DNA of 64,000 nucleotides from Microglena sp. YARC (lineage: Eukaryota; Chlorophyta; Chlorophyceae; Chlamydomonadales; Chlamydomonadaceae). The translations under genes were made by a program, and so were the position numbers. Position 1 is the first letter of the stretch. Each line of letters begins with the position of its first letter. This document shows positions 9,977-21,321 of the stretch, in pieces. Below the pieces are notes generated by a model. It was not told the DNA's origin, made no database searches, and saw nothing but the letters and a program-made list of their open reading frames with translations. The stretch is from contig CM039462.1 of NCBI GenBank assembly GCA_022414725.1, forward strand, positions 76,010,515-76,074,514, written 5' to 3'.

Positions 9977-10847
9977 TGGTCGAGCTGGAGAGAGCGTAGT
10001 TGTTCAGGATCATACTGCCCGCCAGGGTCGTTCAAAATGTTACGTTTCACGTCTCGCACAGATCGTGGGAAGTCTTTAACGTGGCGAGCATAGATTTTGG
10101 CTCAAGAAACGTAGATTTTGGCAACAGCCACGCCTCTAAACATAACTTTCTAAGTTCCTTAGAACAAACCTGCTGCCCATGTATGTATGGTATATTCCAG
10201 GGGTGGCCAATTAGGGACCATGTCCACTCCGCCTACACTCACAGTCCAGTTGTCCACAATGTAACAGACTCTCCAAAATCTGCTTTTGAGACGTGAAACT
10301 TAACGTTTCGAACTACCTTGTTCCAAAGTGCCCATGTATGTGTGTTACAGTCCAGGGATAGCCAAGTCAGCAGACGGGACCACGTCAAACCGTCCCTATT
10401 ATTTACTGAGATGGCACGAAAGCACGCTCACCCCAGTTACGATGTGTGTGATTTCACTCACTCATCCCTCTGGAGTGTGCGTGATTTTGTGACCAGGTCC
10501 ACGCAAAAACGTAGTACGTACGTCTTGAACTACACTGGAGCTGTGTACCACAACCAAGTTCAAAATTCAATTTGAAGTTCAAGCTCAAAGATGAGGAAGC
10601 CAGTTTCCTTATATATATATAACATATACAAGGTACGTATATTAGTATATAGGTTGCAAGGGACTTGCCCACCTTGGCCTCTATCAGCATCAATTGCGGT
10701 TCACTCAATCGTTTTATGACTTGGTGACTACTCTTGTACTTCCTTAGAACTATCGGTCCAGACAGTACTGTGCCAGCTTCCCGTAGACTGTGTCATTCTT
10801 CATGACACAGTGACAGCTTCCTGTAGGCTGCGTCACCGGTTCCCCTG

Positions 10848-11044
10848 TGTCAGCTTTAGCTGTTCGTTGGTTCTACCTGTCCTATTGGCTACGCAACCTA
10901 TCGCGTCTGTCCTTCCCCGTAACCTAAGGGTTCCGGGGTTTGCCGTCAGGACTCCTCTCTCAAGAGGCGTCCCTCGGCTCTTTTAACAGTCCAGTTGTCT
11001 AAACACTTCGTTCCTGGTCTCCTCACGTCCCCTGAACTCTGTCA
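10848..11044 (+). repeat. 5' LTR of element A
   Basis: 197 bp, TGTCAGCTTTAGC to GAACTCTGTCA, matching 17278-17472 and, reverse-complemented, both LTRs of element C. Confidence 0.95.
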
Positions 11045-11108
11045 GGTTATAGGTCTCATCAGTTGCGCTAAAGCGTACGCCACTGCGGACGTTGAGAAGC
11101 TCGGCATC

Positions 11109-12689
11109 ATGTCGTCAGTCAACCTGTCGATGATTAAGGACCTCGCCAAACTCGACTACGAGAATTACGAGGAGTGGCTGTTCAATGTCATTCCTGCGTT
11201 ACGTTTGGCGAACCTTGGCAACCATGTTGTCCCGAGCGCTGTGCCTGCAGTTGCACAGTGGCTACAACGTCGTGTTACGGCTGGATCGACCTCCTGACAA
11301 CAAGCGGGAGCGCCTTCAACCATGCGGTCAATGTGGACACGCGCTGGCGGGGTAAACCCTGGCCGGCCATTTCATCGCTCTATTTCTCCGCCCAGGGGCT
11401 CTGCCCACGCTGGAGGAGCCGGACCTTCGGCATCGTCTGTGACCGCTGGAGTCCTCGCTGCCGGTGGCTCTGTTTCAATGAGGACCTTCGGCCCTACAGG
11501 AAGCTCCGGCAGGCCTACTCCTGCCGATCTGGAGGAGCGAGCTAGGAACGAGCCTCTCCCTGAGGACTCGTCTGAGGTCTCTTCTGTGACAGGCATTGCT
11601 GGTGAAGAAGGTGGAGGTGAACCGGGGATTGATGCTGAGAATGCCGCCAGGCGTTCTTGGGTCAATCCCCTCGCGGGTAAGACGTCCGCGAGTGCAGTGC
11701 TCAAGTGGGATTTGAGGGGTGACCCTGATTTGATTCCGTTGACGGAGGAAGAGATGGATAGGAATGTAGAGGCGTACCGAGTTGAACTGAATCAGCAGAT
11801 GTCAAAATTGCAGCGCCTCAAGCAGGCTTCTAGGACACCCCTGCCTCCTGTTGACTTTCATTTTCCTGATCGTGTTTCTGATGCTGAGGCCATCAGGGCT
11901 CTAGATGGGGCTGAGGCCAGGCTTAGGTTACATGATGGCTCTGATGTGTGGGTTAGCAATGAGGAAAAGGCTTTTTCCTACATGTTACTCACAATGAGCA
12001 AGGAGTTACAGGAGGTCTTTAGGCACTATGGTTCTTGTCAGGAGATCTATGATGAGGTGGAGTCGTGGGCAGTGCAGCATGCTCGTAGATTGGGACCGAA
12101 ACTGGTAGCTGATTTGAGGGCGGTTCAGATGACCTACTCTGAATCCCCTACAACCTATTTCAATAGGGTGAAAAGGTTGGCACTCATGCTACTCAAATCG
12201 GGTACAACAGTTTCCGAATTTCAATGTATTGAGATCGCGATCGCTGGTGCATCTCATCCTCGATTTTCTGGTTTGCTGACCATGTTCAGTGGTCCTGAGT
12301 TTGTTGAGAATCAGATCACGTTTGCTGAAGTGCAATATCGTTATGAGTCCATAGACACAGCAAACCAGAGGCTGCTGTCTAATCACCCTCACTACCCACC
12401 ATGGGTAAAATCAACCCCCACTCACCTACCCTCCCCTTTGCCAGCAATGGCTGCTGCAGGATTACCTCAGGGCAGTGGAGTGCCGCAGTGCATCTACTGC
12501 CCTCGCCCTGGACACGCTTCGGAAACTTGCTGGACGCAGTTCCCGAAGCTTCGCCCTCGTGGTGCTGCTCGTGGAGGTCGTGGCGGTCAGAAGAAGCCAC
12601 CACCACGAGGTGGAGGAGGAGCTGCACCAGTCAGCCGTGCTGAATATACCGCATTGATGGCTCAGATGGCTCTACTTGCAAAGAAGTGA
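11109..12689 (+). pseudogene. gag: Element A gag (one nonsense codon)
   Basis: ATG at 11109 opens MSSVNLSMIKDLAKLDYENY, a typical copia Gag N-terminus, and the frame runs 527 codons to TGA at 12687. A TGA at 11295-11297 breaks it; element C has CGA at the same codon. The C-terminal zinc knuckle CIYCPRPGHASETC (CX2CX4HX4C) binds RNA in this family, and a Gly/Arg-rich tail follows. Gag forms the virus-like particle. Pol continues in the same frame after the stop. Confidence 0.88.
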
Positions 12690-14297
12690 GATGCAAACCC
12701 CCCCTTACCCGTTCTCATTAGTGTTGAAACAGCCTGGGCGCCTGCTCAGGCTGATGATTGTGTCGAAGCTACCTGGTACTTAGACAGTGGGGCTAGTCGG
12801 AGTTTGACTGGGGACGTCACCCTCTTTAAATCCATCAGATATCAGGCAAATTGCCCCTCTGTTAGATTTGGAGATGGTGTTGTTCAGCAGGCAGTTGGTA
12901 TTGGAACCATTGAACTATGTAATGAGTGGCTTGAGGCCCCCATTACCATAGACAATGTGCTCTACATACCTAATTGTCCTGTTAACCTTCTCAGTGTAAA
13001 TGCTACGGCTAGGTCCCAGGGTTGTATCATTAGTTTTGATGCAGATCGTTGTATTGCCAGCAGAGGGTGTAGAACTCTTTGGACTGTTTCGCCACCACCT
13101 CTGGTGTTTACCTCTTCGAATCGGTACACTGCCCTATCCCTGATTCTCATCCGCGGGCGCCGCGAGTTCGACCCTCTCCTGCGGCGTTTTCTGCTGACAC
13201 TGTTACTCCTGGTCTAGGCGATCCTACAGTTACTTGTCGTGACAGTGCGAAACTATGGCACCGCAGATTTGGCCATCCTGGTCAACCTGCTATGCACATG
13301 TTGTCGCACTCCGGCACTGTTACTGGCGGACCCAACTTTACCAGGGCTGCACTTCAAAAGTTCTCACAGGACCCTTGTGATGCATGTTGTTTGGGTAAGG
13401 CCATACGCAAACCACACCCAAATCGTACTAGGAATACTCACGAGCCGCTCGAATTGATACATATTGAAATCATGGGGCCGTTCAGTGCTGGGTTGAGAGG
13501 GGAACTTTATCTTCTTGTCATAGTTGATGATTTTTCTGGGTGGAGTGCGGTTATTCCGATTAGACTGAAATCGGATGCTGCATGGCAGATCCAATTTACG
13601 ATTAAGAAGTGGAGTGCGGAACTTTTAGGGGTAGCATTTCGAACGCTTAGGGGGGACCAAGCAAAAGAGTTTTTGGTCAAATGGTTTGTTGACTGGCTTC
13701 ATGAGGTAAATGCGACATACGAACATAGTAGCGTGTATTGCCCACAGCAAAACGGGGTTGCTGAGAGGTTCAATGGGGTAGTTGCTGCTATGGCTCGTAC
13801 GATGCTGATAGAATCAGGGATGAGCAAGGGTTTCTGGCCCTATGCCTTCTTGACTGCTTCGTACCTTCGAAATCGGTTACCCACAAAGACGAAAGATGGA
13901 AAGACTCCGTATGAGCTTTTTCTATCAGCGCGTCCCCGAGGTGTCCCACCTCCGCGTCTTTGGGTGTATAGCCTATGTAACCCTACTAGATGGGAAGAAG
14001 CGGGGGAAATTAGATCCTAAGAGTATCCAGGGTAGACTGGTGGGGTATAGTGTGGTGTCGAAGGCCTACCAGGTCTGGATTCCAAAGTTGCACAAAGTGA
14101 TTGAGGCTCGTGACGTGACCTTTTTTGAGGGCACTGGCCCAGTGCCCGTCGATGGGCAATTGGTGTATGATGGGAGTTCTTTTGCTTCTGGTTCTCCCTT
14201 GGCCGTCACTGAGGGGCGTACTGAACCGGCAGCATTAGAATATCTTCTACAGGACTCAGGCAGATGGAAACAGATGTGGGAGCAGTTTTCCATATGA
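12690..14297 (+). pseudogene. pol: Element A pol, protease and integrase part (frameshifted)
   Basis: In frame with gag after its TGA. Protease active site WYLDSGASRS (Asp codon at 12783). Pre-integrase zinc finger HRRFGHPG...CDACCLGKA, then integrase with VIVDDFSGWS, RGDQAKEF and QQNGVAERFNGV (D, D, E). Compared with C, A lacks one base near 13090 and has an extra T in the run near 13920. The frame then ends near 14297, and a further -1 change, shared with C, is needed to reach RT. Confidence 0.88.
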
Positions 14298-16648
14298 ACC
14301 TACGTTCTCGGCAGGCTGCTGCCCCCAATGTCTCCCCTGTTTTTGTGCCTGACACTAAGACTGCGGAAATTATTCCGACTCGCTGCCTTCCATTCTCTAT
14401 CCTCCCACCCTCTGTCCTGGCTGTTAGTGATTTAAGGGGAGAAGGTGGAGCTAGCGGCCTAGATAAAATTGTAGAGACTCCTTTCCTTGTTAGTGGTAAC
14501 CCATTGTTCGAGCCTGAGGTTCTGCAGCTTCCTATTGCTCGGGATGAGCAACTGCCTAGTGACTTAGGTAATGTTGACTCTAGTGATACAGCCAGTGATT
14601 CTACTCTTGCGTCTGCTATGAGCATGCCAGCCCCAGGTAGGATTGGGTTAGGTGATGTGGGAGATGCGCCGGACGTTCGACGTCCAGAGCTACCTCCTGG
14701 GAGAGTGATACAATCACTGCTCTCAAAGGTTACACCTCGGGAGCCTCGTCCACCCCCTCTTCCTTCTGCTCTTGGAGTTAGATCAAGTGGGAGGATGCGT
14801 GGGGAGGTTCCTGAGTTTGGTTTATTAGATGAATCGGTATTGAAGCGACACCCTTCAGTGCCAGATGTTACGGTTCCTGATGTTTTAGTTCCTTCCCCTT
14901 CTCCTTCTATTGCTGGTGATACTTCTGATGAGGTGGAGCGATCCCCTCCATCCCCGTCTGTTGATGGTTCTGCAGAAGAGGTACCAGAACCAGTTGGTGC
15001 TGCTTTTATCTCCATCCAGTGTGAGCTTTCTTATGCTCAAGCTATAGCGCTCGATAACCCTGAGAGGGAAGAGTGGCAGCTAGCAATGAGAGATGAAATC
15101 GCTTCCCTCGAGGGTCATGGTACTTGGATTCTGGAGCCTCATCCTGGGGATGAGTACAGACTTATGTCTGCCAGATGGTTATTTACTAAAAAGTTGGGTA
15201 AGGATGGAAGAGTGGAGCGCTACAAAGCGCGTTTTGTGGCTAGAGGTTACATGCAGCGTCCTGGTATTGAGTACGACCAGACTTTTGCTCCGGTCACCTC
15301 TAAAGCGACTTTGAGGGTGTTACTTGCAGGTGTTGTTCATCGTAAGATGTTCTCCAGGCAAATTGATGTGAAGACTGCATTCCTTCATGGAGTGATAGAT
15401 CCCAACCTCAAATTGTACTTGAGGCAGCCTGACGGCTTCATCAAGGTTGGGCCTAATGGAAAACCCCTGGTTTGTCGCATTGTGAAGAGCTTGTATGGAT
15501 TGAAGCAGGCCCCTAGAGCTTGGCATGACAATGTCCTGCAGGTTCTTCGCCTTGCAGGTTTCCGACCGACGCTCTCTGATCCAGCACTTTTTGTGCGCCT
15601 GGATGCTGATGGCCTGTGGTCCTGGGTCCTGACATATGTCGACGACTTTTGGATTGCTGTTGATGAGCTCGTGCTCTATGATGCACTTATTACCATCTTG
15701 CGTAATAACGGGTGGGTTATTACAGAAATGGGAGTACCTGAACAGTTCCTCTCTTTGGACTGTAATGTTACCCTTGATGATGAGGGGCGGTGTGTGAAGA
15801 TTGTACTCAGTCAGCATAATGCTATTAATGGGATGGTTGAGCGGTTAAAGCTTAATGCAGGGGAAGAGAAGTTGAAGGCTACGTCTGAGGTGCCCATGGT
15901 GTCTAAGTCAGTTACAGTTCATGCCATTGGCAGTCCTGTTCTACCTAACAACACTTTGTACGCATCTCTGGTTGGTAGCCTCATCTACTTGTCCACGTGC
16001 ACAAGACCTGATATTGCTTTTGCTGTTAGTCAACTTTCTAGATTCACAGCAGCACCTACTCAGGCTCACTGGAATGCAGCTCTGAGGGTTCTGGTGTACC
16101 TTCGCAAGCATACTTATATTGGTATTGCCTACACTCATGACCCAAAATTTGAGCTCCTTGCTTACAGTGATGCATCTTTTGGTGAGGATCCGGAGGACAG
16201 GAGATCTCAAACTGGTCTTGCTTTTCTAGCTTCTGGTGGAATTGTCAATTGGGTCTCCAAGCGACAAATCACCCCTGCAGTTAGTACTGGGGAAGCTGAG
16301 TATCAAGCTTTGGCTGGTTGTGCGAGGGAAGTTCAGTGGCTCAAGCATCTTAGGGTAGACCTGGGATTGCCTGTTCACTTGATTACTATCAAATGTGATG
16401 CCACGGTAGCTCTGTCCTGGACAGAGGACTACAAGCTTGAAAGCAAGGCTAAACACATAGATATAATGCATCACTACATCAAGGATTTGGTTCTAAGCCA
16501 GCGCATCGGTGTTACTAAGGTGCATACCTCCTTGCAGTTGGCTGATACTTTCACTAAGCCTCTCCCCGCAGAGGTTTTTTGGAGTATGAATGGTATGCTT
16601 GGTTTGGTCAAGTACAAGCTTCGCCCTAGGTTTATTGATTTACAGTGA
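14264..16648 (+). CDS. pol: Element A pol, reverse transcriptase and RNase H (open)
   Basis: An uninterrupted 794-codon frame. The N-part is a Pro/Ser-rich linker. RT shows RWLFTKKLGKDG, QIDVKTAFLHG, SLYGLKQAPRAW and the catalytic YVDD. RNase H shows YSDASFGEDPEDRRSQTG, STGEAEYQAL and SKAKHIDIMHHYIKD. Function: copies element RNA to cDNA. The start codon shown (METDVGAV) may not be the true translation start if RT is made as part of Pol. Confidence 0.9.
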   Translation: METDVGAVFHMNLRSRQAAAPNVSPVFVPDTKTAEIIPTRCLPFSILPPSVLAVSDLRGEGGASGLDKIVETPFLVSGNPLFEPEVLQLPIARDEQLPSDLGNVDSSDTASDSTLASAMSMPAPGRIGLGDVGDAPDVRRPELPPGRVIQSLLSKVTPREPRPPPLPSALGVRSSGRMRGEVPEFGLLDESVLKRHPSVPDVTVPDVLVPSPSPSIAGDTSDEVERSPPSPSVDGSAEEVPEPVGAAFISIQCELSYAQAIALDNPEREEWQLAMRDEIASLEGHGTWILEPHPGDEYRLMSARWLFTKKLGKDGRVERYKARFVARGYMQRPGIEYDQTFAPVTSKATLRVLLAGVVHRKMFSRQIDVKTAFLHGVIDPNLKLYLRQPDGFIKVGPNGKPLVCRIVKSLYGLKQAPRAWHDNVLQVLRLAGFRPTLSDPALFVRLDADGLWSWVLTYVDDFWIAVDELVLYDALITILRNNGWVITEMGVPEQFLSLDCNVTLDDEGRCVKIVLSQHNAINGMVERLKLNAGEEKLKATSEVPMVSKSVTVHAIGSPVLPNNTLYASLVGSLIYLSTCTRPDIAFAVSQLSRFTAAPTQAHWNAALRVLVYLRKHTYIGIAYTHDPKFELLAYSDASFGEDPEDRRSQTGLAFLASGGIVNWVSKRQITPAVSTGEAEYQALAGCAREVQWLKHLRVDLGLPVHLITIKCDATVALSWTEDYKLESKAKHIDIMHHYIKDLVLSQRIGVTKVHTSLQLADTFTKPLPAEVFWSMNGMLGLVKYKLRPRFIDLQ

Positions 16649-17277
16649 TTTTTCTGCAGTTCAGGTTTGTGCTCTCTGCGGGAGTCGCGGGTTTCGATGC
16701 CCACCTGCGGTGATTTCTGTATATTAATTTGCTTCAGGTCTACTGCCCCTTGCTTCACCTCGAGTGTTGTACGACTCCAATCCTGTAGCGATGGTGAATG
16801 GGTATGTAGTTTGTATAGACCTGTCGCACTGGATTTTGGGGGTTGATTTTACCTCGAGTCTCTGGTCATGACTACCTCGCTGGTAGATCTGTTTGGAATT
16901 ATTATTATTTTTGTTTGATTTCCCCTCTTTTGGGTAGAAATTGCACCTGGTTTTGGGATTGTTACACCTGCGGTCCAAGGATGGAGCCTGCAAGGTCTGA
17001 GTAACTGTTTTACCTCTTTTAGCCCCGATTGGCTTAAATAGAGGTTGCTTCAGTTAGGTGGAGTGTGGTACTATTCTGCGCTCTTTCCCCTCCCTAGATG
17101 AACATTTAGGTTGGTTAAATCTTAGAATGATATTGGAAGTATCGGTGTCGCCCTTGAGGATGTCTCTCTCTCTCTTAGATTTATTTTCTACTTGCTTTTG
17201 AGTTTCAGATTTCTTTTTCGAAGTTTATTGTTAAAGGTTTGAAAGTATAATTTCCTTGACAGTTAGAACAGGTGGAG
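16649..17277 (+). other. Element A 3' untranslated region
   Basis: Non-coding stretch between pol and the 3' LTR, CT-rich, ending in the polypurine-like AGAACAGGTGGAG. The same sequence is found in element C at 57425-58050 on the minus strand. Confidence 0.75.
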
Positions 17278-17472
17278 TGTCAGCTTTAGCTGTTCGTTGG
17301 TTCTACCTGTCCTATTGGCTACGCAACCTATCGCGTCTGTCCTTCCCGTAACCTAAGGGTTCCGGGGTTTGCCGTCAGGACTCCTCTCTCAAGAGGCGTC
17401 CCTCGGCTCTTTTAACAGTCCAGTTGTCTAAACACTTCGTTCCTGGTCTCCTCACGTCCCTGAACTCTGTCA
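17278..17472 (+). repeat. 3' LTR of element A
   Basis: 195 bp. Two single-base deletions in C runs are the only differences from the 5' LTR. Followed by the target duplication CCCTG. Confidence 0.95.
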
Positions 17473-17690
17473 CCCTGACACGCGCTGTATAGCCTGTACC
17501 CTTATTAGGTTCTAGGCTGCCGCCCTTTCCTCCGCTGGTGCCCCTTTGGGTTCCTCAGTCCTTGTAAAGTTATTCTCATCTCCGTGTATAGATTGGCGCG
17601 TCTGACCGCTGCAAGCATCTCTGTCCACTCTCTGAAGTGTATTAAGCTGATAGGTTATACGGTCCTTCATTTCTACCACTGCTTTATTCA

Positions 17691-18499
17691 ATGCAACTTG
17701 CGCGAGGGCCTCCCGCCGGCTTTGAGAAACTCCATCAGTCGAATGGTCTTTCTTGGTCGCGCGGTATGCGCCATGTCATTGTTAGCAATGGCTGCGACCA
17801 CGTCCTTCCTGAGGAGGAGAAGGTTCCTCATAAATGGCTTGATGTGTGTGCGCCAGCGGCCTCTGCTGCCGTAGAAGAGTCTCCTTCCGCCATCGTGGAA
17901 GCCACCCCCCCAGTCATACCTCCAACTTTTCCAATTTCTTCTCCTACTGTTCGACGCCTCTCTCCTGAGGTTGAGGACGTTCTGATGACTCTATGTTGTT
18001 TCAGACACAGATCATTCAGTATTCTTCGGTGTCATCCCTCCTACCGCCAGTTCTGGGGTGGATGCCAAACTGATGATGGCCTGACTGAGGATGAGGAGGA
18101 TCTCCAACGTGATGATGACGACGACTTTGATGATGATGATTTGAAGAGTGCTACGAGTGCGGACAACGGTGGAGGCACTCCGTCTACCGCTACTCGAGTC
18201 TTTGAGGCATCTCCAGTTTCGCCTGTTTTTGAGCCTGAGCCTCCATCTGCGCCTCCGTTTGTGCCTGTTCCACCAGTCAAATCGGAGGTGGCATTCTCCA
18301 GGCCGTCTAAGCTGCCTGGTTCTGCGTCTTTGAGCACTGGTTCCAACCCTATGAAGCGAGCTCTCGCTGGCTACCATCTGCGTTCTTCATCTGCTGCTGC
18401 TGCTGGCACATCTGCTGGCACATCTGCTGCTGGCACTTCGCATGAGCCCCCTCCGCCTCCGCCGGTGGAGATGCCTCCTGCCCCTGCCCCTCCCCCTCC
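17691..18499 (+). pseudogene. gag: Element D gag fragment
   Basis: Opens MQLARGPPAGFEKLHQSNGL, a clear match to the start of element B's gag (MQLPRGPPAGFEKLTPQNGL), and continues through an acidic Asp/Glu run and Pro-rich stretches to about codon 270, where it is cut by the B LTR. No pol remains. Confidence 0.85.
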
Positions 18500-18893
18500 T
18501 ATCAGCTATTAAGCACTTCTAAGAGTGGACAGAGATGTATGCAGCGGAGACAGACGCGCCAATCTATACACAGAGACGAGAATAACGTTACAAGCAAGGA
18601 CGTACACTAAAGGACACCAGCGGTGGGCGAAGTGGATGCCTGTAACCTGAATAGACCCTAAGCCCGGATCTTGTCACCCTGACACCGTTTAACACAGGAC
18701 ATGTCAGGGAGAGACCGATAAGACACAGAGAGACAGGCAGTCAATAGGAAGCTGACACTGAGTCACTAAAGGATGACTCAGTTCTACGGGAAGCTATCAC
18801 TATGGGAAGCTATCAGGGCCGATAGTTCTAAGGGAGTACATAAGTAGTCACCAAGTCATAAAACGCTTGAGAGCACCGCAATTCATGCTGACA
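18500..18893 (-). repeat. 3' LTR of element B
   Basis: 394 bp; pairs with 25160-25553 without any indel. Its distal end directly abuts the truncated gag of element D. Confidence 0.92.
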
Positions 18894-19224
18894 CTCCACC
18901 TATGACACAGGTGACATACAATACTACTACTCCACCTATGGCACTGGGGACATAGAACTATATGTAACAGATTAAAAAAAAAAAATTGAAGAACTCCGAA
19001 AAAACGAGAGAACTTCAAATGTAACCCAAAGGGTGTAAATGAAGGAATGGACCAAGGCAAAATACCAAAGAGTGCCAAGGGAGAAAAGAGGATAACCGAA
19101 TATCAATGACGGGTAACAACGGTATAGAAAACCCGATCCGGGAATAGGAACCTAATGCCATACAATGATAACAAAAAAAAACAAGAAACGTATGTAACAA
19201 AAAAAAAAAACTAAAAAAATGACC

Positions 19225-21321
19225 CTAAGAAGTAGCGGTCATTCCAAGCATACGGACAAACCGCCAGAACACAGCAGGATCAAGGGGCTTGGTGAAGGGG
19301 TCAGCACAGTTATCCACAGTGTTAACATAGGCAACAGCCAGTTGGCCATCCTCCACCAGCTCCTTGATGTAGTGATGAATAACATCAATGTGCTTGCTGC
19401 GAGGCAGAAGCTGCCAGTCAGTGGCCCAACTCAGGGAACCTAAGTTGTCACCCTGAATTGTAACCAAAGCACAAGGCAGACCCAGATCCACCCTCAATTT
19501 CTTCAACCATTGGACCTCCCTGGCAGCCTGGGACAGGGCCTGATACTCAGCCTCACTAGAGCTAATAGCAACAGTAGGCTGTCGCTTGCTCATCCAGTTA
19601 ACAATGCACCCACCAGCTAGAACTGCAAAGCCAGTCTGAGATCTCCTGTCAGACCCATCATCAGCATAAGATGAGTCACTAAAGACAGTAAAAGTGAAAT
19701 CAGGGCTGTGGGTGTAAGTGAGACCCAGGTGAGAATGTGTTCTCAAATACAAGAGTAACCGTTTGGCAGCCCCCAGAGAGGGACTGTAGGGTGAGCAGAG
19801 AACCTGGATAAATAGCTAACAGCAAAGGAAATATCAGGCCTGGTGCAAGTGGCCAGGTATAGCAAAGCACCTACAAGAGAGAGGTACTGGCTATTAGACG
19901 GCAGGGGCTCTCCAGGGGCGTCAGAAACAGTGGATTTGGCCATGGGAGCAGCAAACTTGGGTGGGGCAGCAGCAGTAAGACCAAACTGCTCCACCAGATC
20001 AACAATGTAGGTGTGCTGAGAGAGATTGATCTGAACGCACCTGCCTTCAGAGTCAAGGGTAACATCCATGTCCAAAGAGAGGAACTGAATTGGAACACCC
20101 ATCTCTTTGACCTCCCAGCCAGCTGCTTCCATTGCCTGGATCAGCAACACATACCTATCCAGCTCACTAAAAGCACAGATAAAGTCATCAACATAGGTCA
20201 GGACATAGCTCCACCCACCATCAGAATCCTTCCTAAAGTACAGAGCAGGTTCTGCCTTGCACATAGTAAAGCCATGAGCAACCAGAACCCGCTTGACATC
20301 CCTACTCCAAGCTCTGGGTGCCTGCTTCAATCCATAAAGGGACTTGATCAGTTTGCAGACAAGTGGAACACCGTTAGGACCAAGGTGCCTAAAGCCCTCA
20401 GGCTGGTGGCAGTACAGGTCCAGACCAGGCTCCAGCTTGGCATTTAGGAATGCAGTCTTGATGTCTAGCTGCCGAACAAACATCTTCCTATGAGTGATGG
20501 CAGCCAGGAGCACCCTAAGACCTGCTTTGGAGGAGACAGGGGCATATACATCATGAAAATCCAGCCCAGGACGCTGCAGAAAACCACGGACCACAAAACG
20601 TGCCTTGAAGCGTATAGTACCATCAACACCAATCTTCTTCACAAATAACCACCTGCCAGACAGGATCTTCTGCTTACGAGGCTGTGGAGTGAGAACCCAT
20701 GTACCATGGGCATGAAGGGAAGCCATCTCATCCTTCATGGCAAGAAGCCATTGATCCCTGTCAGGGTTGGTATGCAACATGGCAGCTTTGTAGGTCAGTT
20801 CAGTGGTGGATGCAACAGATGCTCCCACGTACAAGCAGTTTACTTGTACATGGGCAGCGGGGGTATCAGCAGTATCAGCAGTAACCATTAGGAAAGCCCC
20901 CAGTGCAGAACTACTGCCTGGTTGAACAGGGCCGGCCTTCTTTGCCTCTAAATCAACGAAGCCTGGGTCGACCGGAACACCCCAGCCATACGCAGTATCG
21001 GAGCCTGACCACGGTTCAAGATCATCACTTGCATCATCTGCAACGGCTACATCATTCACCCGGACTCCTGAGTAATCTATCAGAGACGGCAGGAGGTGAA
21101 GCGTTCACCAACTCCATCGAGCTATCAGTGATGATGGGAGTATGATGACTAGTAGGCAATGGATCTAACAAAGGATCCACTATGGTCTGAGTTGGTGTAA
21201 ATCCAACGACTTCACCGACGGAATGTGACGCAGAGGAGGGCCTGGCGACCCCCTGAGATTCGGCTAAGATTTTGTCCGTAGGAGCCGCAGAAACTCGCCC
21301 GCCCAGTGTGTTCTCACGCAA
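19225..21321 (-). pseudogene. pol: Element B pol, RT and RNase H part (frameshifted)
   Basis: RT frame 21059-19743 with RWLFVKKIGVDG, QLDIKTAFLNA, SLYGLKQAPRAW and LTYVDDF. RNase H frame 19752-19225 with FSDSSYADDGSDRRSQTG, SSSEAEYQAL and SKHIDVIHHYIKE. One frameshift near 19775 separates them. Another lies near 21060, where the linker frame 21321-21052 ends. Confidence 0.88.

Larger units (their letters stand above)
8660..10681. other. Region upstream of the kinase: dispersed repeats, no gene recognised
   Basis: 8660-9240 is unique-looking DNA that would hold the kinase promoter; no box could be assigned. 9405-9600 is a GGCGGAGCC-family copy. 9600-9975 is a second dispersed element whose inverted copy lies at 34498-34810. 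Repeat-family fragments (CAGTCCAGGGATAGCCAAG) occur at about 10190-10225 and 10335-10365. Open frames here have no recognisable motif. Confidence 0.5.
10848..17472 (+). mobile_element. Ty1/copia LTR retrotransposon A, complete, nested in D
   Basis: LTRs at 10848-11044 and 17278-17472 (TGTCAGC...TCTGTCA) differ only by two one-base C-run indels. The target duplication CCCTG is at 10843-10847 and 17473-17477. A purine-rich AACAGGTGGAG precedes the 3' LTR. GGTTATAGG directly after the 5' LTR could pair with the anticodon region of initiator tRNA-Met (inference). Domain order is gag-PR-INT-RT-RNase H, which defines copia. Recent insertion, but the coding region has several lesions. Confidence 0.95.
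10682..18499 (+). mobile_element. Copia element D, truncated, interrupted by element A
   Basis: A diverged LTR of the B family occupies 10682-10847 and resumes at 17478-17652 (TATCAGCATCAATTGCGG ... AAGCTGATA). Between the halves sits element A. The internal part 17653-18499 holds only the start of gag. D stops at 18499, where element B's LTR begins, so the rest was lost. D is older than A. Confidence 0.85.

Noticed and set aside
16226..17000. Minus-strand open frames opposite element A's RNase H and 3' UTR
   Set aside because: Shadows of the retrotransposon; the same frames appear opposite element C.
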